Positions 17,260 through 25,403 of a DNA stretch of 64,000 nucleotides are shown in pieces. The stretch covers positions 1 to 64,000 of the forward strand of contig JAGARR010000015.1 in the NCBI GenBank assembly GCA_017622135.1, in the 5' to 3' direction. A model generated the notes under the pieces. That model was not told the origin of the DNA. It ran no database searches and saw only the letters and a list, made by a program, of their open reading frames with translations. This DNA comes from Spirochaetaceae bacterium (GTDB taxonomy: Bacteria > Spirochaetota > Spirochaetia > Treponematales > Treponemataceae). Position 1 is the stretch's first letter, and every line of letters starts with the position of its first letter. The translations under genes and the position numbers were made by a program.

Positions 17260-18752
17260 ATTCTGCTGGCTACACCCCAGAGGAGCCCATTGCCGCCATT
17301 GCCACTGCATTGGCTCCCGCCGCCCTGGGAATTGTCCGCTGTTCCGGCAAGGGTGTCATAGAATTGCTGGCTCCCCTCTTTTCCCGTCCCAAGGCCTTGT
17401 TGGAGGCGGAAGGAAACACCATTGTCTATGGCTGGCTCATAGAACCAGCTGCCGGACAGGAGGCTATGGGGCGGCGGATAGACCAGGTGCTGGTGTCCGT
17501 CTTCCGCTCTCCCCGTAGCTTTACCGGGGAGGACATGGTGGAAATCAGCTGCCACGGTGGTCCCGGCATGGTGACAGGGATTTTACGCCTGCTGACCAGC
17601 CATGGGTTCCGGGCGGCCCTGCCGGGAGAGTTTACCTTCCGCTCCTTTATCAATGGCAAGGCCGACTTGACCCGTGCCGAGGCGGTGCAGGAAATCATCG
17701 CTGCCAAGACCGACACCAGCCGTGGTCGGGCTGCAGGAAGGCTGGCAGGTGGCTTGTTTCAGGAGTTGGACGAAATTAAAAGCCTTTTACGGGAAACCTT
17801 GGCGGCCCTTGAAGCAGAAATAGAGTATCCAGAGGATGAGGAAGCCATTGCCGATGCCTTTGATAGCAGTCAGCTTGAAGAGGCCCGCCGTCGTCTGGAA
17901 TCCCTGTGTGCCTCCTGGTCATGCGAGAGGCTGTATCAGGACGGGGTGAGGGTGGTGCTCTGCGGGCGGACCAATGCGGGAAAGTCCAGCCTCTTCAACA
18001 CCCTGCTGAAGGAGGACCGCTCCATCGTCTCCGACATTCACGGAACCACCCGGGACTGGATTGAGGGCTGGGTGTCCTTTGGCGGCATTCCCGCCCGCCT
18101 CTTTGACACTGCCGGCCTTCGGGAAAGCGACGACGAGGTGGAGCGCCACGGCATCCAGCGCACCCAGGATTTGACGGCGGAGGCAGATTTGATTCTCTAC
18201 GTGGTGGACTCCACCGTCGGTCTGACAGAGGAGGACAGGGAATTTTTGGAGAATCGCAGGAGGGCGGAAAATTCCTCCGATTGTTGTGGCTCCGATGACA
18301 ATCGCCTCGATGATAATCGCCTTGGTGATAAGCCGACAGCTGGAAGCCCACCACTGGCCTTGGTGCTGAACAAGTGGGACAAGGTGGCCCTCCACAGTCT
18401 TTCTGAGCCTGGTATGGATGGCTTGCCTGTGGACACTGTGGTGCGGCTAAGTGCCAGGACTGGTCAGGGAACGGCTCAGCTGGTGGAAGAAATCTGTCGG
18501 CTCCTTTTTCGGAACATCAGTCATGCAGGGGCTGGGCAGGTGGGTTTGGGAACAGAGCGGCAAAAAGACTGCGCCCAAGCCGCCTTGGAAGCCGTTGTTC
18601 ACGGGCTGGAGGTAGCAGAGGAGGGCTATACCCTTGATGCTGTGGTACAGGATGTGGAGGAGGCTCTGGAGTCCTTGGGTGAGATTACCGGCGAGGTGAC
18701 AACAGAGGACATTCTGGACACTGTGTTCAGCAGGTTTTGTCTGGGAAAGTAG
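17256..18752 (+). CDS. mnmE: tRNA modification GTPase MnmE
   Basis: A 498-residue protein from ATG 17256. The N-terminal folate-binding domain begins TPEEPIAAIATALAPAALG. The G domain shows GRTNAGKSSLFN (G1), DIHGTTRDW (G2), DTAGLRESDDEVERHG (G3), NKWD (G4) and SARTGQG (G5), and the chain ends FCLGK, whose Cys is conserved for the modification. With MnmG it places the cmnm5 group on wobble U34 of certain tRNAs. Odd: between G3 and G4 (about residues 332-367) lies a hydrophilic insert with a repeated DDNRL unit. Confidence 0.96.
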   Translation: MNSAGYTPEEPIAAIATALAPAALGIVRCSGKGVIELLAPLFSRPKALLEAEGNTIVYGWLIEPAAGQEAMGRRIDQVLVSVFRSPRSFTGEDMVEISCHGGPGMVTGILRLLTSHGFRAALPGEFTFRSFINGKADLTRAEAVQEIIAAKTDTSRGRAAGRLAGGLFQELDEIKSLLRETLAALEAEIEYPEDEEAIADAFDSSQLEEARRRLESLCASWSCERLYQDGVRVVLCGRTNAGKSSLFNTLLKEDRSIVSDIHGTTRDWIEGWVSFGGIPARLFDTAGLRESDDEVERHGIQRTQDLTAEADLILYVVDSTVGLTEEDREFLENRRRAENSSDCCGSDDNRLDDNRLGDKPTAGSPPLALVLNKWDKVALHSLSEPGMDGLPVDTVVRLSARTGQGTAQLVEEICRLLFRNISHAGAGQVGLGTERQKDCAQAALEAVVHGLEVAEEGYTLDAVVQDVEEALESLGEITGEVTTEDILDTVFSRFCLGK

Positions 18753-19105
18753 GGAAAAACGTTGCTTACTTTTAGGATGCCACAGGGATTCGATTTTGCT
18801 ACGCAAAATCTGGGAACAAGGGAGGAATTCTCACACTTGATATGCAAACCACCTCCACTCGTGACCTTGTGGGTACAGATGAGCTTGTTTTCACACACCA
18901 TGGTCGGTGTGGAGTCGACATAAAACTCATTTTCCGTGCAGTGGAACCTGTCTGAAATCTATGCTCGTTCAGAGATATTTCCCACAAAAAAATCTCACTA
19001 GCGCCAACAGACAGGCTCTTTGCTTAAAAGTGCAAGATACCTGCCGAATGTTCTTCAAAAATTATAATGCGGTTTCCCTGATAATTTCATCTTGGATTAA
19101 TTTAT
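18753..19105. other. non-coding region after mnmE
   Basis: No supported gene. It holds a hairpin element shared with 26148-26182; the remainder to the promoter at 19106 has only short, unsupported frames and no further recognised feature. Confidence 0.5.
18778..18813. repeat. dispersed hairpin element, copy A
   Basis: TGCCACAGGGATTC followed by an 8-bp perfect stem GATTTTGC-TAC-GCAAAATC and TG. The conserved 14 bases, the TAC loop and the stem length match copy B at 26148, while the stem sequence differs on both arms. Confidence 0.6.
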
Positions 19106-19134
19106 TTGACAGAATGGAATTCCGGGGTTAAAAT
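19106..19134 (+). promoter_or_regulatory. strong promoter upstream of the STAS-like gene
   Basis: TTGACA, 17 bp, TAAAAT, about 90 bases before ATG 19225. Confidence 0.8.
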
Positions 19135-19224
19135 ATAAGAAAGCAGCCAAAGACCATTAACTCCAATAGAGAAGAAACAGGTTAATGAGCCTTGACTTGC
19201 AACACAGAGTTAAGGAGTCGAAAT

Positions 19225-19623
19225 ATGAAAGAAACCCATGGAACACAGACCGTTGAGGTTGTAGCCGGCAGGAAGATTGTACTTTCCTCTGGAAAGGGAC
19301 AGACAAATGTTGATGACTTGAAGTGGCTCATGTCAACGGTTTTACGCCATGCTGCCGGCTGGAAGGCCACAGGCTGGGCATACATTGCAGACTGTACCGA
19401 AATGGGACCGGTGGGACCAAACGAAGGTGGCCAACTGGTTGAAATGACAAAGGCCTTTGTAGAGGCTGGCTGCAAGGCCTTCGGTTTTGCAGAGGGTTCA
19501 TCTGTAATGCTCAAAATTCAGGCTCAGAAGAACACCCAGATGTCGCATACAGGTGTCATGGAAGGGCACTTTGCAACGGTACCGGAGGTCTTGGACTGGT
19601 TGCAGAAGGATATTCACATTTAA
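19225..19623 (+). CDS. conserved small protein, possibly STAS/SpoIIAA-like
   Basis: 132 residues from ATG 19225, set by AAGGAG nine bases upstream. No catalytic motif is recognised. The alternation of strands and helices (WAYIADCTEMGPVG, KAFVEAGCKAFGFAEGSS) is like STAS-fold proteins that store or relay a signal, but this is by pattern only. Monocistronic, with a near-consensus promoter and a clean terminator, which suggests high expression. Confidence 0.65.
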   Translation: MKETHGTQTVEVVAGRKIVLSSGKGQTNVDDLKWLMSTVLRHAAGWKATGWAYIADCTEMGPVGPNEGGQLVEMTKAFVEAGCKAFGFAEGSSVMLKIQAQKNTQMSHTGVMEGHFATVPEVLDWLQKDIHI

Positions 19624-19645
19624 TTAACCTCCATTTTTCCCCATG

Positions 19646-19688
19646 GCCGTCCCTCAGAAGAGTTGATTTTGGGGGACGGCATTTTTTT
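19646..19688 (+). terminator. terminator after the STAS-like gene
   Basis: GCCGTCCC pairs with GGGACGGC, followed by ATTTTTTT. Confidence 0.85.
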
Positions 19689-19704
19689 GTCCCATGAGCA
19701 CACC

Positions 19705-19733
19705 TTGCACGCCTTACCGGGAAGCAGTATCAT
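19705..19733 (+). promoter_or_regulatory. promoter of a leaderless aat mRNA
   Basis: TTGCAC, 17 bp, TATCAT; 6 bases then separate the -10 box from ATG 19740, with no ribosome binding site. Confidence 0.65.
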
Positions 19734-19739
19734 TGTCCC

Positions 19740-20462
19740 ATGAATCTTGACCACCAGTTCCAGCCAATCATCTTTCCCTCCCCCGAAGAGGCTCTCAAAG
19801 GTGTTGTAGCAGTGACAGACACTCTGAACCTCAACCTGCTCTACTCCGCCTACCTGCAAGGCATCTTTCCCTGGTACAACGAGACTGAAGGTGAACCCGT
19901 GGTGTGGTGGTCACCGGATCCACGATTCGTGCTTTTTCCCCAGGAGCTCCATGTTCCCCGTCGGCTCAAGCGATTTCTCCGCCACACGCCCTACCGCTAC
20001 ACCATGAATCAAGCCTTTCCCCAAGTGATTGACGCCTGTGCCAATGTCACCCGAGTAGATCAGGAGGGCACCTGGATTGGTCCTGCCATGATCGAAACCT
20101 ACTGCCAGCTTTTCCACTGCGGTGTGGCCCATTCCGTGGAGGTGTGGCGGCAGGACCAACTGGTGGGAGGACTCTACGGCGTACTGATAGGACAAGTGTT
20201 CTTCGGTGAGTCCATGTTCTCCCGTGAGCCGGATACCTCAAAGTCAGCCTTCGTACTTTTTGTGGAGGCATTCCGCAGCTGTGGCGGCCAGCTGATAGAT
20301 TCCCAAGTCTACACCTCCAATCTGGCCCGCTTTGGTGCCCGGAACATCAGCCGCAGCAGTTTCCTCCGACTGGAAAGAGATTTCCTGCCACAAGAGCTGA
20401 CGGGAAACCTTCAGGAGGAATTCCAGCGGATTGCGATGGGAGTCTCCCCAAAAAAAAATTAA
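19740..20462 (+). CDS. aat: leucyl/phenylalanyl-tRNA--protein transferase
   Basis: A 240-residue protein of normal length with the family signatures SAYLQGIFPWYNE, WWSPDPRFVLFP and YGVLIGQVFFGESMFS. Aat adds Leu or Phe from charged tRNA to proteins with N-terminal Lys or Arg, marking them for ClpS/ClpAP degradation (N-end rule). Single gene; the neighbours give no further clue. Confidence 0.95.
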   Translation: MNLDHQFQPIIFPSPEEALKGVVAVTDTLNLNLLYSAYLQGIFPWYNETEGEPVVWWSPDPRFVLFPQELHVPRRLKRFLRHTPYRYTMNQAFPQVIDACANVTRVDQEGTWIGPAMIETYCQLFHCGVAHSVEVWRQDQLVGGLYGVLIGQVFFGESMFSREPDTSKSAFVLFVEAFRSCGGQLIDSQVYTSNLARFGARNISRSSFLRLERDFLPQELTGNLQEEFQRIAMGVSPKKN

Positions 20463-20539
20463 GTTTTATTTTACCCTTCTCTTGTACAATTTGATTTCTA
20501 CGAATTCAGTGTCTTACACTTTAGAGTGACGGAGAAATC

Positions 20540-20989
20540 ATGGCATCAAAATATACAGAAGAGCAAAAATTGGCGGCAGTTCAAGCCTACATTCGGGGAG
20601 AGGGCGGCATTCGTCAGGTAGCCCGCAACCACGAGGTCTCCCGAGGTGCCCTGATTCAGTGGGTGGCCCATTACAAGCAGAACGGCCGCCTGCCTCCCAG
20701 CAGCCAGCAGCAGGAGAACACCCCAGCCCCAACTCCTCAGAATAGCCTGCCACCCCGCTCCAGCCTCCAGTTCCGCCTGGAGGTGCTCTATTGGCAGCAG
20801 GTTCACCATGCCTCCGACCTCAAGACAGCCGTCACCTTCCAGCTGAGGGGTATGGAAATCGTCTCAAAATGGCGTCGCCAGTATCTTGATGACGGCAGGC
20901 TGCGGTTGTTTCGGGACCGGGACGGCAGCATCAAGACTCGACGAAAAGTTGTTACTGTGAAAACAACCCAACCGATGAAAAACAATTAG
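20540..20989 (+). CDS. stand-alone IS150/InsJ-type OrfA (helix-turn-helix protein)
   Basis: 149 residues with two helix-turn-helix units, YTEEQKLAAVQAYIRGEG...VSRGALIQWV (3-45) and RLEVLYWQQV...GMEIVSKWRRQYLDDG (75-120), joined by a Gln/Pro-rich linker. This is the layout of the DNA-binding OrfA of IS150-like IS3 elements. No OrfB transposase and no terminal repeats were seen beside it, and its base composition matches the neighbours, so it may be an old remnant or a domesticated DNA-binding protein. CGGAG lies before the ATG. Confidence 0.65.
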   Translation: MASKYTEEQKLAAVQAYIRGEGGIRQVARNHEVSRGALIQWVAHYKQNGRLPPSSQQQENTPAPTPQNSLPPRSSLQFRLEVLYWQQVHHASDLKTAVTFQLRGMEIVSKWRRQYLDDGRLRLFRDRDGSIKTRRKVVTVKTTQPMKNN

Positions 20990-21011
20990 CCCTGCCCCGC
21001 AACAATCCTGA

Positions 21012-21040
21012 TTGCCAAGACTCCATCCTTTACCTATAAT
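21012..21040 (+). promoter_or_regulatory. promoter of a leaderless thiN mRNA
   Basis: TTGCCA, 17 bp, TATAAT, then 6 bases to ATG 21047. No ribosome binding site is present. Confidence 0.75.
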
Positions 21041-21046
21041 CTCATC

Positions 21047-21712
21047 ATGACAACAGAAACTCGGAGGGCGGTCATCATCGGAGCAGCGGCTATTGGCAAT
21101 TACGGGCGGGTGGCCTCCTATCTCCAGACTGACGCTGACTTTTGCATTTATTGTGACGGCGGACTCCATCATCAGCGGGAGCTGGAGGCCTGCTGTGGCC
21201 GCTCCCTCCAGCGACATCTGGTGGTAGGAGACTTTGACTCCCACCCCGCTCCCAAGGAACCAGATTACCCTGTTATCACGTTACCCCGGAAAAAGGACGA
21301 TACCGACACCTGGTTCGCCGTAAAGGAGGCCCTTCGCCGTGGCTTTACCAGGTTCCTGCTACTGGGAGTGGCGGGCCAGCGACTGGACCATACCATGGCC
21401 AACCTCTCCATCCTGCTGCACCTCCACAACAGGGGGGCTTCCGCCCTGCTGGTGGACGACTTTTCCGAGATGGAGGTGGTGGGCAAAAAGCCTGTCCAGG
21501 TCACCGCAGACTTTGCATACTTTTCCCTGCTGAATATCAGCGGTGAAGCCAAAGGAGTCACCATCCGCAACGCCCAGTATCCGCTGGACGGTGCCGAAAT
21601 CAGCTGCACCTACCAGTATGCCGTCAGCAACCAGGTTCTGCCGGGAACGGTGGCGGAAATCACGGTGGAACAGGGAAATTTGCTGCTGCTACGAGTTTTC
21701 AGTAATAGCTGA
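21047..21712 (+). CDS. thiN: thiamine pyrophosphokinase
   Basis: A 221-residue protein with the three TPK motifs: VVGDFDS, PRKKDDTDT and GVAGQRLDHTMAN. It converts thiamine to thiamine pyrophosphate with ATP, the one-step salvage route used where thiamine is taken up. Slightly longer at the N-terminus than most bacterial TPKs. Confidence 0.92.
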   Translation: MTTETRRAVIIGAAAIGNYGRVASYLQTDADFCIYCDGGLHHQRELEACCGRSLQRHLVVGDFDSHPAPKEPDYPVITLPRKKDDTDTWFAVKEALRRGFTRFLLLGVAGQRLDHTMANLSILLHLHNRGASALLVDDFSEMEVVGKKPVQVTADFAYFSLLNISGEAKGVTIRNAQYPLDGAEISCTYQYAVSNQVLPGTVAEITVEQGNLLLLRVFSNS

Positions 21713-21799
21713 CCTTTATGGCAACAGAAATCAACATGAAACAAGAAAAATTGTTACATACTGAGTATTTAGGGTAAAATAGTCCATAAATCTACTTTA

Positions 21800-21836
21800 T
21801 TTATCCTGACACTTTCATTATAATTGTCAGGATAAA
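21800..21836 (+). promoter_or_regulatory. promoter embedded in a 12-bp inverted repeat upstream of the first GH3 gene
   Basis: TTTATCCTGACA (21800-21811) and its exact complement TGTCAGGATAAA (21825-21836) flank 13 bases ending in TATAAT (21819-21824). TTTATT lies 17 bp upstream of the -10 box. The arms cover the spacer and the expected start site, a typical repressor operator. GGAGG follows, then ATG 21847. Confidence 0.65.
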
Positions 21837-21846
21837 TGGAGGTGTC

Positions 21847-23547
21847 ATGTCCAAGACAAATGGATACTGGAAGGTACGTTTAGCCCTAGGAACCATCGGC
21901 AGAATTTTGATGATAGGCGTAGACAAGGCTGCAAGAGATTGTGCCGCCGCAGAGGAAAAAACCTTGCGGGGTATTCTGAACTATGCGAAGGACAGCCATT
22001 GGGGAAAGACCCACAACTTCAGCCATATCCTTTCCGCCACCTCCTCAGAAGAATTATTCAAGCGGTGGCAAGAGAATGTTCCTCCTACAGAATACGAGGA
22101 CTTAGCTCCCTTCATCGAGCGACACAAGCAGGGAGAGGCAAATGTGCTGTTTCCCGGCAAACCCATGATGTATGCCACCACCAGCGGAACCACCAAGGAA
22201 CCAAAGTGGATTCCCATCACAAAGAAATATTACAAGAACGTCTACAGCAAAATCTCAAAGATATGGTTGTATTCCGCCTTCAAATATCGTCCCCAGGTAT
22301 TTGACGACGCAGGCACCTCCATTGTGGGCAAGGTAGTCGAGGACTATGCACCTGATGGAACCCTCTGCGGCTCTGTATCCGGCATTGTCCGTCGAGATCT
22401 GCCCAAGTTCATCAAGGCCATCTATGCCGAACATGATGATGTGTACACCATCTCGGACCACCGGGCCCGCTACTACAGTATTGTCCGCATGGGCTTGGAA
22501 CGGGACATCAGAATCCTGGTGACTCCTAATCCCTCCACCATCATCGAGCTGCAGCACAGCGTCAACGACCTGTTCGAGGACTATGTGACAGACATCGAGA
22601 AGGGTACCCTCAGCAAGAACATGAACATCGAGGAGGATATCCGAGCCAACATATCCGCCGCACTCAAGCCAAATCCCGCCCGGGCCGCAGAGCTTCGTGT
22701 CCTCAAGGAAAAACACGGAACCCTCCTTCCCAAGCACTACTGGCCAAATCTCCAGGTCCTTTCCACCTGGAAGTGCGGCAACACCTACGTCTACATCGAC
22801 AAGCTGAAGGATGCCTTTCCCGCAGATATGTTCCATCAAGAATTCGGTTTCTTCTCCACAGAATGCTGTCCGGGAAAGGTTCTTGACCAAGGAAAGGCCA
22901 CCACACTCTTCACCCACATGAACTACCTGGAATTCGTGCCGGAGGAGGAGCTGAGTCTTCCCCGAAACCAGCAGACCTTCTATCGTTCCAGCCAGCTGGA
23001 AAAAGGCCGGCGATACGCCATGTTTGTCACCACCTACGCAGGTCTCTATCGATACAATATGAACGACCTGGTGGAGGTGACAGGGTTTTATGGAACACTG
23101 CCCAACATCGAGATGGTACAGAAGATAAACGGCATCATATCCATGACTGGCGAGAAGCTCCATGAGCGTCAGTTTATGGAGGCCGTTCAGACGGCACAAA
23201 AGGAAACAGGTTTAGAGCTGGCCTTCTTTGTAGGATTTGCAGACCTGTCCACATCAAGCTACCAGTTCTACTATGAATTCGCAGACCAAGGAGTCACCCA
23301 GAAGCAAGCCGAGGATTTCACTGCAATTGTTGACGAAAGAATCAAGGAGATGAATTTTGAGTACAAGGCGAAGCGGGACTCCTTCCGCATCAAGCCTCCT
23401 CTCACCCATCTGCTGCAGCCAGAAGCCTTCGAGATATTCAAGGAACGATGTGTTCTCCAGGGTGCCCGTGATGCACAGTTCAAGCTGAATCGCCTGATGC
23501 AGGACGAGAAGCGTCATACCATGTTCAAGGAATTGGTGCGGAAATAG
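21847..23547 (+). CDS. GH3-family acyl-adenylating protein, copy 1
   Basis: A 566-residue GH3-family protein. YATTSGTTKEPKWIPIT near residue 115 is the ATP/AMP loop of the ANL-like GH3 fold; YRYNMNDLVEVTGFYG and ISMTGEKLHERQF are the later AMP-binding motifs. Plant GH3 enzymes conjugate amino acids to hormone acids via acyl-AMP; bacterial members have no established substrate. A close paralogue lies at 40383-42077. Single gene with its own operator-like promoter and terminator. Confidence 0.85.
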   Translation: MSKTNGYWKVRLALGTIGRILMIGVDKAARDCAAAEEKTLRGILNYAKDSHWGKTHNFSHILSATSSEELFKRWQENVPPTEYEDLAPFIERHKQGEANVLFPGKPMMYATTSGTTKEPKWIPITKKYYKNVYSKISKIWLYSAFKYRPQVFDDAGTSIVGKVVEDYAPDGTLCGSVSGIVRRDLPKFIKAIYAEHDDVYTISDHRARYYSIVRMGLERDIRILVTPNPSTIIELQHSVNDLFEDYVTDIEKGTLSKNMNIEEDIRANISAALKPNPARAAELRVLKEKHGTLLPKHYWPNLQVLSTWKCGNTYVYIDKLKDAFPADMFHQEFGFFSTECCPGKVLDQGKATTLFTHMNYLEFVPEEELSLPRNQQTFYRSSQLEKGRRYAMFVTTYAGLYRYNMNDLVEVTGFYGTLPNIEMVQKINGIISMTGEKLHERQFMEAVQTAQKETGLELAFFVGFADLSTSSYQFYYEFADQGVTQKQAEDFTAIVDERIKEMNFEYKAKRDSFRIKPPLTHLLQPEAFEIFKERCVLQGARDAQFKLNRLMQDEKRHTMFKELVRK

Positions 23548-23568
23548 CCATACTCCCATTAAAAATGC

Positions 23569-23631
23569 AACTCCCCGGCAGCAGGCTGGTTCACTTCACA
23601 GGAGCATGGTCTGCCACCGGGGAGTTTTTTT
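23569..23631 (+). terminator. terminator of GH3 copy 1
   Basis: AACTCCCCGG pairs with CCGGGGAGTT, then seven T residues. It also overlaps the end of the convergent small gene. Confidence 0.85.
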
Positions 23632-23945
23632 CAGTAGTAGCTGACCTTTATGGAATGGTCGACCTCCAGGTCAAGGTTCTTGGCACGGACATCATCCATC
23701 ACTGCACGGGCCTGGGCAAGATTGTCCACCTTCACAGTGATGTAGTACATCTTGCGGTCAACCTTGCCCTTTCCGCTGAAGTCCCGGATATCCAGCTTGC
23801 AGCCACAGCCAACAAAGGGGGGCTCTACCTCGTAGGAACCGGAGGATGCCTTGATTCCAGCCTCCTTCAGTCCTTCCTTGATTTTTTCCCACAGAGGACG
23901 ATTCCGCTCCTTAAAAATTGTTTCTTTTTTTTCAAATAAAGCCAT
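23631..23945 (-). CDS. small conserved protein of unknown function
   Basis: 104 residues, charged, with one central Cys pair (VGCGCKLDIRDFSG) and a C-terminal half rich in alternating strands (MYYITVKVDN). No recognised family; the GCGC motif could bind a metal or be redox active, but this is speculation. AGGAGG lies before the ATG, directly next to repeat copy 1. Confidence 0.65.
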   Translation of the reverse strand: MALFEKKETIFKERNRPLWEKIKEGLKEAGIKASSGSYEVEPPFVGCGCKLDIRDFSGKGKVDRKMYYITVKVDNLAQARAVMDDVRAKNLDLEVDHSIKVSYY

Positions 23946-23960
23946 GGTTTCCTCCTACTA

Positions 23961-24050
23961 TAAATATACACCGATTCAAATCTTTTTGCTATGGTCAATT
24001 ATGATGACAGATAGCCGCCCCCAATTTCCGCAGGTTTTGTCAAAACCACA
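23961..24050. repeat. 90-bp direct repeat, copy 1
   Basis: Matches 24662-24751 over 90 bases with 5 mismatches and no gap. On the minus strand it begins at the last codons of the vapC-type gene (TGGTTTTGA), contains the palindrome GTTTTG-A-CAAAAC, and ends just before the AGGAGG of the next gene. Confidence 0.9.
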
Positions 24051-24423
24051 ATGTCTTCACATTATACTGTGGGATGAACATATCCTTTGTTATGAGTGTC
24101 AGATCCGATGCTTTTGCTTGGGCAATCAAAAGCCTGTCGAAGGGGTCACGATGGATGAGCGGCAGGGACTTGGTCATTTCTATACAATCCGAAGAGATGG
24201 GAACAGCACTCATATTCGCTTTCATACACATAAATTCAAGTTCAGGAATCGTAAATGAGGGGTCAAGCTTGTTCAATTTTTGTTTTATTGCGATTTCCCA
24301 CAAGGAGATATGGCTGTAAAAACATCTCTTCGTTTCAATAATTGTGCAGATATCCTTGGGTAAACCTAAATTTCCTTGGAAAAACCACAGGATGATGTGA
24401 GTATCCAGCAGATACTGTTCCAT
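24040..24423 (-). CDS. PIN-domain toxin, VapC type
   Basis: 127 residues from MEQYLLDTHIILWF, with the PIN acidic residues in LLDTHI, the HISLWEIAIK region and HRDPFDRLLIAQA. VapC-like toxins are Mg-dependent RNases that cut tRNA or rRNA loops. Its start overlaps the antitoxin stop (TGATG). The C-terminus (VKTLWF) lies inside the 90-bp repeat. Confidence 0.88.
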   Translation of the reverse strand: MEQYLLDTHIILWFFQGNLGLPKDICTIIETKRCFYSHISLWEIAIKQKLNKLDPSFTIPELEFMCMKANMSAVPISSDCIEMTKSLPLIHRDPFDRLLIAQAKASDLTLITKDMFIPQYNVKTLWF

Positions 24424-24644
24424 CACATATAATCCTTGAAATCATCCAGCGGCTCATCGAAATCTGCCGAGATGAAGGATATCTTATGCTTCAAGGCACC
24501 AAAACAAGAAACTTTTTCGGCTGAGTTTTCATCTGGCTTCCGGGACGAATACTTTGAAACCAAGAAATCGATGAAATCTTCAATCTCAGTCACGTATTGT
24601 ATTGGCAGAGAAGAAATCTTCTGCTCCAAACCTGCTATCGACAT
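24423..24644 (-). CDS. antitoxin of the PIN-toxin module (DUF2281-like)
   Basis: About 73 residues from MSIAGLEQKISSLP, chosen because AGGAGG precedes it; the longer frame runs into the repeat. EIEDFIDFLVSKY and the acidic tail DFDEPLDDFKDYM fit DUF2281 antitoxins paired with VapC-type toxins. It presumably binds the toxin and its own promoter. Confidence 0.75.
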   Translation of the reverse strand: MSIAGLEQKISSLPIQYVTEIEDFIDFLVSKYSSRKPDENSAEKVSCFGALKHKISFISADFDEPLDDFKDYM

Positions 24645-24661
24645 GTATTTCCTCCTGCACT

Positions 24662-24751
24662 TAAATATACACCGATTCAAATCTTTTTGCTATGGTCAAT
24701 TATGCTGACAGATAGCCGACCCAAATTCCCGCGGGTTTTGTCAAAACCACA
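24662..24751. repeat. 90-bp direct repeat, copy 2
   Basis: The partner of 23961-24050. It covers the last codons of the membrane-protein gene (LVWF then TGA) and ends just before the antitoxin ribosome binding site. The two copies bracket the toxin-antitoxin pair exactly. Confidence 0.9.
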
Positions 24752-25403
24752 CCAGCAGGCTGTAGAGCATTCCCAGCCAGGCCAGCATCACCACGATTCC
24801 CCGTCCGGTGAAGTGACACCTGACCATATCTTCATCCCGAATCGAATCGGGCTCCTTTTTCTCTCGTTGCCAGTACACCTGGTACAACCGCTGGTCCAAG
24901 GCCGCCATCACGCCGCCTGCTCCGTCCTTCTTCCGAAGCGCCTGACGGAATTCCTGCTGCTTGCCTACCAGCTGCTCCAGCACCCCGAACATATCCACCA
25001 CAAAGGCGCCCACTCGTCCCGGCAACCCCACCTGGGGAGACACCGCCAGCTGGGACAGGAACACCATGCCCGCCAGGGTCACACCACGACGAAGCCCCGT
25101 CTCCAGGGCTCCCGTGGTGATGGCAAGCGTTCCCCACCGAGCCACCACCTGTCCGTGGGGGGAAAGGAGGGAGAAGAAGGTGATGCCGGCAATCATCAGG
25201 AGGGAGGGCAGCAGACGAAGCTTCCCCCGCCGGGTCAGCGCCAGGAAAAAGAAGGCGGCGGCCTCACCCGCCAGCACCGTCAGGTTTTTCTGGAACAGGA
25301 AGGCGGGAAAGGACAGCATGACGACAGCAAACAGCAGGGAGGGGGAGATAAGCCAGCTCCAAAAGCGATGGCAGAGCTCAGCAAGAGGCTGGGGCAGCTT
25401 CAC
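24741..25403 (-). CDS. membrane protein, partner of the Gx transporter
   Basis: 220 residues from GTG 25403, chosen because GTGA overlaps the upstream stop and GGAGG sits 8 bases before. Hydrophobic segments occupy about 15-60, 68-85 and the C-terminus, around a cytoplasmic region with VGKQQEFRQALRKKDG. The layout is reminiscent of the T component of energy-coupling (CbiQ-like) transporters, but no clear signature was found. Translationally coupled to the Gx-transporter gene. Confidence 0.6.
   Translation of the reverse strand: MKLPQPLAELCHRFWSWLISPSLLFAVVMLSFPAFLFQKNLTVLAGEAAAFFFLALTRRGKLRLLPSLLMIAGITFFSLLSPHGQVVARWGTLAITTGALETGLRRGVTLAGMVFLSQLAVSPQVGLPGRVGAFVVDMFGVLEQLVGKQQEFRQALRKKDGAGGVMAALDQRLYQVYWQREKKEPDSIRDEDMVRCHFTGRGIVVMLAWLGMLYSLLVWF

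Noticed and set aside
18907-19131. 74-codon plus-strand gene between mnmE and the STAS-like gene
   Set aside because: No ribosome binding site, unusual composition, and it runs over the promoter at 19106.
23961-24751. Integron attC sites around the toxin-antitoxin pair
   Set aside because: The 90-bp repeats lack a clear GTTRRRY/RYYYAAC core pair and no integrase is in the window; kept only as a cassette-like repeat.
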